DNA of 12,080 bases from Chloroflexota bacterium (GTDB lineage Bacteria > Chloroflexota > Anaerolineae > Anaerolineales > E44-bin32). Under the pieces are notes generated by a model. It was not told where the DNA came from. It searched no databases and saw only the letters and a program-made list of their open reading frames with translations. Positions 6,460 to 12,080 of this stretch are shown in pieces. Both the position numbers and the translations under genes were made by a program. The DNA is taken from contig JAPLGR010000207.1 of the NCBI GenBank assembly GCA_026390045.1, positions 1 to 12,080 of the forward strand, read 5' to 3'. Every line of letters starts with the position of its first letter. Within the stretch, counting starts at the first letter, position 1.

Positions 6460-6607
6460 CAGGGGTGGCGGACCCCGGAAAAGGCTGCATCAGCAGTTGA
6501 AGTGCATCGCGGCCCAGGTCCGTTGTCTTCACACGCGCGTTCGCCTGACACCCTCACCTGCATGATGCGGTCATGGAGGTTGGCTGGGGAGCTCAGGATC
6601 ACATCCC

Positions 6608-6636
6608 AGGACAAGGGTTCATCGAGCGGTTACAAT
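6608..6636 (+). promoter_or_regulatory. Candidate promoter of RNase D giving a leaderless transcript
   Basis: AGGACA (6608-6613) and TACAAT (6631-6636) are separated by 17 bases; the -10 matches 5 of 6 and the -35 4 of 6. The start codon ATG begins at 6643, exactly where transcription from this -10 should start. No Shine-Dalgarno precedes the ATG, which fits a leaderless mRNA. Confidence 0.5.
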
Positions 6637-6642
6637 AGCCTC

Positions 6643-7791
6643 ATGGCACTGCCTACCCCCGCTCCACCGGTCTGGATCGATGCACCGGAACCACTCGCCG
6701 ATTGGGTCGCCGCCCAGAATCACACGCCACGCCTGGCGATCGACACTGAGTCGAACAGCCTGCATGCCTACCAGGAGCACGTCTGCCTGATCCAGGCCAG
6801 CACACCGGAGAGCGACGCGCTGATCGATCCTCTCGGGTCGGCCGACATGGCCGCCCTCGCTCCGCTGTTCGCCTCGCCGTCCATCGAGAAGGTCTTCCAC
6901 GGCGCCGAGTACGACCTGGCTTGCCTGAAGCGCGACTTCGGCTTCGAGATCGTCAACCTGTTCGACACGCGCCTGGCGCTGCGCACACTGGGCATGCAGC
7001 CCAGCGGCCTGGCCGACGTCCTGGCGCAGGAATTCGGCGTCACGCTCGACAAGCGTTACCAGCGGGCCGATTGGGCCAAGCGTCCGCTGACGCCGGCACA
7101 GATCGAGTACGCGCGCTTCGACACACACTACCTGCTGGCGCTGCGCGACCGCCTGGCCGATGCGCTACAGCACGCCGGGCGCTGGGAGGAGGCCGTCGAG
7201 GCCTGCGCCCACCTGGCGTGCACCGTCCACCCCGGCACCAACGGTGATCCCAACGGTTTCTGGGGAATGGCCAACGCCCGGAAGCTCGAGCCGCGCCACG
7301 CCGCCGCGCTGCGCGAGCTGTACGCCTGGCGTGACGAGACGGCACGCCAGCTCGATCGTCCTCCGTTCAAGGTCATCGGGGACGAAGCGCTACTGAGCCT
7401 AGCGCGCACACTTCCCCAGGATGCTGATGACCTGCGCGGCGTCCCGGACCTGCCGCCGCGGCTGGCAGAACGACATGCCGACGCGATCCTTGCGGCCCTC
7501 GAGCGCTCCAGGAGCGCCGCACCTCCCCGCCCGCCAGCCAGCGAGCCGACCGACCCGGCCGTCCTCGCCCGCTATGACAAGCTGCGCCAATGGCGCAAGG
7601 CGGTTGCCGCCGAACGCGGCGTTGAGTCCGACATCATCCTACCGCGCGAGATCATGTGGGATGTCGCGCACAAAGCGCCGCGCAGCCTGCAGGCTCTCGA
7701 GCCCCTGATGCCCTGCCTGCCATGGCGCTTCCGAGCTTACGGCTCGGCCATGCTGGCCTGCCTTTGGGGCACTGATACCGCCGCCACCTGA
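6643..7791 (+). CDS. rnd: Ribonuclease D (DEDD 3'-5' exoribonuclease with HRDC domains)
   Basis: This 382-residue protein is close to the length of E. coli RNase D. The N-terminal DEDDy exonuclease domain (about 15-175) shows all motifs: Asp34 and Glu36 in AIDTES, Asp91 in HGAEYDL, and Tyr156 with Asp160 in YARFD. The C-terminal half carries two HRDC-like helical regions, about 205-285 and 315-376. RNase D trims 3' ends of stable RNAs such as tRNA precursors, using two metal ions in the cytoplasm. The frame is open far upstream, but the start at 6643 is chosen because the family N-terminus begins here. The -10 box lies six bases before the ATG, and upstream residues look like non-coding translation. 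It is followed after 8 bases by another RNase gene, probably in the same transcript. Confidence 0.92.
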   Translation: MALPTPAPPVWIDAPEPLADWVAAQNHTPRLAIDTESNSLHAYQEHVCLIQASTPESDALIDPLGSADMAALAPLFASPSIEKVFHGAEYDLACLKRDFGFEIVNLFDTRLALRTLGMQPSGLADVLAQEFGVTLDKRYQRADWAKRPLTPAQIEYARFDTHYLLALRDRLADALQHAGRWEEAVEACAHLACTVHPGTNGDPNGFWGMANARKLEPRHAAALRELYAWRDETARQLDRPPFKVIGDEALLSLARTLPQDADDLRGVPDLPPRLAERHADAILAALERSRSAAPPRPPASEPTDPAVLARYDKLRQWRKAVAAERGVESDIILPREIMWDVAHKAPRSLQALEPLMPCLPWRFRAYGSAMLACLWGTDTAAT

Positions 7792-7799
7792 GGGATTCC

Positions 7800-9194
7800 A
7801 TGGAGATCACGTTCGCCGGCGCTGCGCAGACCGTCACCGGTTCGCAGCACCTGCTGCGGATCAACGGCCACCGATTGCTGCTTGAATGCGGGCTCTTCCA
7901 GGGTCGGCGCGCCGACACCTACACCATCAACCGCAACTTCCCCTATGACCCGGGCAGCCTGGATGCCGTCATCCTCTCGCATTCTCACATCGACCACTGC
8001 GGCAACCTGCCCAACCTGGTGCGGCAGGGCTTCGGTGGATCGATCCACGCCACGCCCACCACGGTTGACCTGACCGACCTGACGCTGCGTGACTCGGGTC
8101 ACATCCAGGAATCCGATATTGTGTACCTCAACAAGAAGCGTGAGCGCCAGGGCCTCGAGCCGGTTGAGCCGTTGTACACGGCAGCCGATGCCGCGGCGGT
8201 TTCCGACCACCTGGTGATGCACGCGTACGACCAGCCATTCGAGCCCGTGCCGGGCGTCGTTGCCCGGCTGGTGGATGCAGGCCACATCCTGGGCTCGGCG
8301 GGCGTGGTGCTCGACCTGGAGGAGAAGGGCCGCAAGGTGCGCCTGATGTTCTCCGGCGACATCGGGCGGCTGCGCATGCCGCTACTGCGCGATCCGGTCG
8401 CTCCCTCCAACGTCGAAGTGCTGCTGATGGAGTGCACCTACGGCGACAAGCCTCATCTGACGCCGGAATCCGCAGCCCTCGGCCTGCGCGACGTGCTGCG
8501 CCGCACCTTCGAGCGCCGCGGCAAGGTGATCATCCCGTCCTTCGCCATCGGCCGCACGCAGCTGCTGGTCTACACACTGCACCAGGTGATCGACGCCGGC
8601 GAGCTGCCGCGCGTCCCGGTCTACGTCGACAGCCCGCTGGCGACCAGCGCCACCGAGATCTTCCACCGTCATCCGGAGGACTTCGACCAGCAGACGATCG
8701 ACTTCCTCAAGACCGATCCGCACGGCCGGGTGTTCGGGTTCGACCTGCTCACGTTCACCAAGTCGGTGGAAGAGAGTAAGGCGATCAATGAGCGCAAGGG
8801 GCCGCTGGTGATCCTGTCCGCCTCGGGCATGGCGGAAACCGGGCGGATCCTGCATCACCTGCGCAACAACATCGAGGACCCGCGCAACACGGTGTTGATC
8901 ACTTCGTGGATGGCGCCCGAGACGCTCGGGCGCAGGCTGGCGGAGGGCCAGAAGACCGTGAGGATCTTCGGCGAGGAGTACACGGTTCGCGCCGAGGTTG
9001 CTTCTGTCGATGGCTTCTCTGCCCATGCCGGGCAGGACTACCTGGAGACCTACGCCCGCGCCTCGGCCGGAACGCTCAAGCAGCTGATCCTCGTCCATGG
9101 CGAGCAGGACGCGGCCGACGCGCTGCGCGCAAGGCTCACAGACCTGAAGGCCTCGATCCACTACCCGGAACGGGGAGCGCGGCTCGAGATCTGA
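7800..9194 (+). CDS. Beta-CASP metallo-beta-lactamase-fold ribonuclease (CPSF73/Ysh1-like)
   Basis: This 464-residue full-length protein has the zinc motif HSHIDH at 61-66. Further metal ligands are His162 (GHILGSA), Asp187 (FSGDIG) and a late histidine (His433, LVHGEQDA). The beta-CASP insertion (about 200-400) carries MECTYG (Glu211), IPSFAIGRTQ, DSPLA, SASGMAETGR with histidines at 352-353, and FSAHA (His409). Proteins of this family are endo- or 5'-3' exonucleases acting on RNA; the bacterial member best known to me is Thermus TTHA0252. The ATG at 7800 has GAGGGA just upstream, overlapping the RNase D stop region. Its pairing with RNase D suggests shared RNA turnover or maturation. It is not RNase J, whose N-terminus and C-terminal domain differ. 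The exact substrate cannot be read from sequence. Confidence 0.92.
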   Translation: MEITFAGAAQTVTGSQHLLRINGHRLLLECGLFQGRRADTYTINRNFPYDPGSLDAVILSHSHIDHCGNLPNLVRQGFGGSIHATPTTVDLTDLTLRDSGHIQESDIVYLNKKRERQGLEPVEPLYTAADAAAVSDHLVMHAYDQPFEPVPGVVARLVDAGHILGSAGVVLDLEEKGRKVRLMFSGDIGRLRMPLLRDPVAPSNVEVLLMECTYGDKPHLTPESAALGLRDVLRRTFERRGKVIIPSFAIGRTQLLVYTLHQVIDAGELPRVPVYVDSPLATSATEIFHRHPEDFDQQTIDFLKTDPHGRVFGFDLLTFTKSVEESKAINERKGPLVILSASGMAETGRILHHLRNNIEDPRNTVLITSWMAPETLGRRLAEGQKTVRIFGEEYTVRAEVASVDGFSAHAGQDYLETYARASAGTLKQLILVHGEQDAADALRARLTDLKASIHYPERGARLEI

Positions 9195-9238
9195 CGTCCG
9201 GCGCCGTGCCGCATGACGACGCCGAGCCGGGGGGCAGC

Positions 9239-10081
9239 ATGGCGTCCACACGGTTCACCCAGCAGGCAGTGATCATCACAGGCGCCTCCAGCGGGATCGG
9301 GGAGGCGCTGGCGCTTCGGCTCGCGGACGAGGGCGCTTGGCTTGGCCTGGCCGCCCGCCGTGCGGATCGCCTGGAGGCTGTGGCTGACGCTTGCCGCCAG
9401 CGCGGCGGCCGCGCAATCGCCATCCCCACCGATGTGACCGACGAAGGGGCCTGCCGCGCATTGGTCGAGCACGCCCTGGCCGAGTACGGCCGGATCGACA
9501 TGCTGGTCAACAACGCCGGGCTCTCGGTCGTGGCGAAGTTCAGTGACTTCCATGACCTGGGGTTGTTCCGCCGCGTGATGGACGTCAACTTCTATGGGGC
9601 GCTGCACTGCACCTACTACGCGCTGCCGCATTTGATGAAGAGTCGGGGCCGACTGGTGAACACATCCAGCCTGGGCGGCAAGCTGGCCATCCCCTACAAC
9701 TCATGCTACGTCGCCAGCAAGTTCGCGCTCGGGGGTCTATCCGACTCGCTCCGGCTGGAGCTGGCCGATGCTGGCGTCAGCGTTACCGTCATTTGTCCCT
9801 ACTGGGTAGTGACCGAATTCCATGAACACTACCTGGACCGCGACGGCCGGCCGAAGGGCCCGGCCGGAAGGAAGCTGTACACCAAGCGAACGATGACCGC
9901 GGACCAGTGCGCGCGGATCACGCTGGAGGCAGCGCGACGTCGACGGCGCCAAGTGCTGATGGGCCCCGGGCAGCCGGCGATCTGGCTGCAGGCGTTCGCT
10001 CCGGGGCTGGCCGACCGCGTGATTGAGGCTACCTTCATGCGCTCCCTTCGCCGCCGGAGCCAACCGCGCCCCTCGGTGTGA
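9239..10081 (+). CDS. Short-chain dehydrogenase/reductase (SDR), substrate unknown
   Basis: This 280-residue classical SDR has a Rossmann fold. The cofactor motif TGASSGIG is at 14-21, and AARRADR at the end of the second strand suggests an NADP(H) preference. NNAG is at 91-94, Asn117 sits in MDVNFYG, Ser143/Ser144 in NTSSLGG, and the catalytic YxxxK is YVASK (Tyr157, Lys161). After the sixth strand the usual PG motif is replaced by CPYWVVTEF (186-194). The C-terminus is very arginine-rich (RRRRR at 233-237, RRR at 271-273), so membrane or nucleic-acid contact is possible but unproven. It starts 44 bases after the beta-CASP gene and may share its transcript. The ATG at 9239 has a G-rich stretch close upstream; a GTG at 9206 is possible. 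The substrate cannot be assigned. Confidence 0.9.
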   Translation: MASTRFTQQAVIITGASSGIGEALALRLADEGAWLGLAARRADRLEAVADACRQRGGRAIAIPTDVTDEGACRALVEHALAEYGRIDMLVNNAGLSVVAKFSDFHDLGLFRRVMDVNFYGALHCTYYALPHLMKSRGRLVNTSSLGGKLAIPYNSCYVASKFALGGLSDSLRLELADAGVSVTVICPYWVVTEFHEHYLDRDGRPKGPAGRKLYTKRTMTADQCARITLEAARRRRRQVLMGPGQPAIWLQAFAPGLADRVIEATFMRSLRRRSQPRPSV

Positions 10082-10154
10082 CCTTCGATCGCCTTCCCCC
10101 GCCCCATATCCGTGAGCGCTTGTGCATCGGCCCGCGAGCCGACGGATGATCCGT

Positions 10155-10163
10155 TGGTATAAT
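10155..10163 (+). promoter_or_regulatory. Extended -10 promoter of tRNA-Ser
   Basis: TGG followed by a perfect TATAAT (10158-10163) makes an extended -10 element. It ends 7 bases before the first base of the mature tRNA, so the 5' leader would be very short or absent. No convincing -35 is seen at 16-18 bases. Confidence 0.6.
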
Positions 10164-10170
10164 CGACGAT

Positions 10171-10258
10171 GGAGAGGTGCCAGAGTGGTTGAATGGGGCG
10201 GTCTCGAAAACCGTTGTGGCCCTCGTGGCCACCGTGGGTTCGAATCCCACCCTCTCCG
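10171..10258 (+). tRNA. tRNA-Ser (anticodon CGA)
   Basis: The 88-base cloverleaf is complete. The acceptor stem GGAGAGG pairs with CCTCTCC (10251-10257), followed by discriminator G 10258. The anticodon stem GCGGT/ACCGT encloses CTCGAAA, so the anticodon is CGA (10205-10207), reading UCG. The long variable arm (about 10214-10233, with GTGGCC and GGCCAC) is typical of serine tRNAs. The T arm is GTGGG-TTCGAAT-CCCAC. The 3' CCA is not encoded (GCT follows), so it must be added after transcription. No U-rich terminator is obvious behind it. Confidence 0.97.
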
Positions 10259-10474
10259 CTGAAAGAGATGCCAGCTCGCCGTTCATAGGACCACATTAGG
10301 GAAGCGATCTCATCGAATTGCGGAATCCCCTGGCTCTGAGAGACGGACCGCACGACCCCTGAATAGTGCTACCGGGATTCGTCCCCATGGACATTCCGGT
10401 TTCACGGGCAGCCACGCGGTCGATCCTTGGCCTGTCATGTTCCCGCAATCGCAACCCTTAGGTTCGGAGGACTG
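10259..10474 (+). other. Intergenic stretch between tRNA-Ser and the acyl-CoA synthetase
   Basis: These 216 bases hold no recognisable gene, terminator or riboswitch. The only clear signal is GGAGG at 10466-10470, four bases before the synthetase ATG. A promoter is expected here if the synthetase is not read through from the tRNA, but none convinces me. Confidence 0.5.
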
Positions 10475-12080
10475 ATGCCGCTAGTACCTGCTGTGCCCAA
10501 GTTCGATCCGGTCCACGACATCTTGCACTACGAGAGTCGGGCGCTTGATTCCATCTTCGCCCCCAGGAATGTGGCCCTCCTCGGCGCCAGCGAGAACCCC
10601 GGCAGCGTAGGCCGCACCCTCCTTTGGAACCTGATCAGCAATCCATTTGGCGGGGCTGTGTTCCCGGTCAATCCGAAGAGGTCGAATGTGCTTGGGATCA
10701 AAGCCTACCCCAACATGGCTTCCGTTCCCGAGCGGGTGGACCTGGCAGTGATCGCCACCCCCGCCCCGTCCGTGCCCGGTCTGATCTCCGAATGCGTTGA
10801 TGCTGGCGTCAAAGGCGCCATCGTTATCTCGGCCGGGTTCAAAGAGACCGGCAAGGCCGGCGTCGAGTTGGAGCACCAGATCATGGAGCACGCCCGCCGC
10901 GGCAACATGCGCATCATCGGGCCCAACTGCCTGGGAGTGATGTCGCCCGTCAGCGGCCTGAATTCCACCTTCGCCAGCACCATGGTACGCAAGGGCAAGG
11001 TCGGCTTCATCAGCCAGAGCGGCGCCCTGTGCACCGCCGTGCTCGACTGGAGCCTGCAGGAGAACGTGGGCTTCAGCGCCTTCGTTTCCATCGGCTCGAT
11101 ACTCGACGTGGGCTGGGGCGACCTCATCTACTACCTGGGCGACGATCCCAACACCGAAAGTATCGTCATCTACATGGAGACCATCGGCGATGCCCGGGCC
11201 TTCCTGTCTGCCGCCCGCGAAGTGGCCCTCACCAAGCCCATTATCGTCATCAAGCCGGGCCGCACCGCCGGGGCAGCCAAGGCCGCCGCGTCCCACACCG
11301 GCTCTCTCACCGGCAGCGACGAAGTGCTCGAGATCGCCTTCCGCCGCAGCGGTGTCCTGCGCGTCAACAGCATCGCCGAGCTGTTCTACATGGCGAACGT
11401 GCTCTCCAAGCAGCCACGACCCAACGGGCACCGCCTGACCATCCTGACCAATGCCGGCGGCCCCGGGGTGCTGGCCACCGACGCATTGATCACGGGGGGC
11501 GGCGAGCTGACCGAGCTCTCGCCCGAGACCATGCAGGCGTACAACGACCTGCTGCCCGCTGCCTGGAGCCACAACAATCCGGTTGATATCATGGCCAGCT
11601 GGATGGGCGGCTCGGATGTTGAGAAGGGCGACACCATCCTCAGCCAGTCCAACATCCCCACCTTCCCTTATCCCGATACCGCCGCCCGAATGTTCGACTA
11701 CATGGCCCAGTACTCAGACAACCTGCGCGCCCTCTACGAGACCCCCTCCTTGCCTGGCGTCCAGGAGAAGCACACCGACAGTTCGGCCGCTGCCGCCATC
11801 CTTGAGCGGGCCCGCCAGTCGGGGCGCACCATCCTGACCGAGTACGAATCGAAGCAGCTACTCGCCTCCTACGGCATCCCAACCGTGGAGACGCGCATCG
11901 CCGCAAGCGAGGACGAAGCCGCCCGCATCGCCGCCGAGATCGGATTCCCGGTGGTCCTCAAGCTGCACTCCGAGACGATCACCCACAAGACTGACGTGGG
12001 AGGGGTCCAGCTCAATCTGGGCGACGCGGAGGCCGTGCGCCGGGCCTTCCGCATGATCCGTGATTCGGTGGCCAAGAAGG
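10475..12080 (+). CDS. ADP-forming acyl-CoA synthetase (acetate-CoA ligase family), internally shortened and cut by window edge
   Basis: The first 535 residues are present and stay open to the right edge. The start is ATG 10475 with GGAGG four bases upstream. Residues about 24-150 are the CoA-binding Rossmann domain (SIFAPRNVALLGASENPGS). Residues about 170-310 are a succinyl-CoA-ligase-like domain with the candidate phosphohistidine His274 in AASHTGS. A third domain starts at about 320 (TNAGGPGVLATDAL). An ATP-grasp domain begins at about 454 (LTEYESKQLLASYGIPT, then HKTDVGGV at 504-511). The family converts acyl-CoA, ADP and phosphate to acid, CoA and ATP, or the reverse. The third domain looks cut: NNPVDI (367-372) runs directly into MASWMGG (373-379), where relatives have some 60-75 more residues. 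Many relatives end in a GNAT acetyltransferase domain, which would lie outside the window. Confidence 0.88.
   Translation, partial: MPLVPAVPKFDPVHDILHYESRALDSIFAPRNVALLGASENPGSVGRTLLWNLISNPFGGAVFPVNPKRSNVLGIKAYPNMASVPERVDLAVIATPAPSVPGLISECVDAGVKGAIVISAGFKETGKAGVELEHQIMEHARRGNMRIIGPNCLGVMSPVSGLNSTFASTMVRKGKVGFISQSGALCTAVLDWSLQENVGFSAFVSIGSILDVGWGDLIYYLGDDPNTESIVIYMETIGDARAFLSAAREVALTKPIIVIKPGRTAGAAKAAASHTGSLTGSDEVLEIAFRRSGVLRVNSIAELFYMANVLSKQPRPNGHRLTILTNAGGPGVLATDALITGGGELTELSPETMQAYNDLLPAAWSHNNPVDIMASWMGGSDVEKGDTILSQSNIPTFPYPDTAARMFDYMAQYSDNLRALYETPSLPGVQEKHTDSSAAAAILERARQSGRTILTEYESKQLLASYGIPTVETRIAASEDEAARIAAEIGFPVVLKLHSETITHKTDVGGVQLNLGDAEAVRRAFRMIRDSVAKK

Noticed and set aside
6193..6642. 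N-terminal extension of RNase D by about 150 residues
   Set aside because: It overlaps the divergent membrane-protein gene and the promoters, has no ribosome site, and the family N-terminus fits the start at 6643.
8382..9251. A 289-codon minus-strand frame opposite the beta-CASP gene
   Set aside because: It is a shadow of a gene with all catalytic motifs intact; its own translation has no family features.
10259..10474. Possible riboswitch or leader ahead of the acyl-CoA synthetase
   Set aside because: No conserved riboswitch motif or convincing stem set was found; only the ribosome binding site is clear.
10481..11572. A long open frame (363 codons) antisense to the acyl-CoA synthetase
   Set aside because: It mirrors a gene with clear family motifs and looks like a GC-rich shadow (Gly/Ala/Asp/His-rich, no domain).
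11585..11590. EcoRV site GATATC exactly at the synthetase seam, suggesting a cloning junction
   Set aside because: A single 6-base site is easily chance, and there is no vector sequence around it.
1..12080. CRISPR array, insertion sequence, prophage, toxin-antitoxin or defence genes
   Set aside because: No spaced direct repeats, transposase or integrase motifs, or related genes were seen on either strand.

Overview
The window is GC-rich bacterial DNA (about two thirds G+C by eye) with densely packed genes and both ATG and GTG starts. It most likely comes from Chloroflexota, or a close relative. That assignment is inference from three things: a System I cytochrome c maturation (Ccm) cluster with a CxxxY-type CcmE, a CcmH with the LYCPVC...CPTQAC cysteine pattern, and a long ADP-forming acyl-CoA synthetase. 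No rRNA or marker gene is present to confirm it.

Left block, minus strand (about 5674 down to 1): a cytochrome c maturation operon transcribed from a candidate extended -10 promoter at 5666-5674. The order is ccmE, ccmF, ccmH, ccmG, a small membrane protein with a CcmI-like helical hairpin and a zinc ribbon, a lipoprotein with a periplasmic domain and a cytoplasmic tail, and the start of ccmA, which runs off the left edge. CcmE carries haem, CcmF is the haem ligase, and CcmG and CcmH keep apocytochrome cysteines reduced. CcmA is the ATPase of the haem-loading complex; ccmB and ccmC probably follow outside the window. The two unnamed genes between ccmG and ccmA share a similar helical hairpin and together may replace CcmI.

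Middle, minus strand (5869-6384): a small glycine-rich multi-pass membrane protein with its own promoter and a strong hairpin behind it.

Right block, plus strand (6608-12080): RNase D, apparently on a leaderless transcript, is followed after 8 bases by a beta-CASP metallo-beta-lactamase-fold ribonuclease and then a short-chain dehydrogenase. Next come tRNA-Ser(CGA) and a large ADP-forming acyl-CoA synthetase that is cut by the right edge. The first two genes look like an RNA-processing pair.

The most notable signals are two in-frame internal losses relative to their families. One is about 18 residues in the beta-barrel of CcmE. The other is about 60-75 residues in the third domain of the acyl-CoA synthetase, with a sharp seam at 11590/11591. 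Next in interest is the split, CcmI-like arrangement beside ccmA. No CRISPR array, insertion sequence, phage gene or recognisable defence system was seen.
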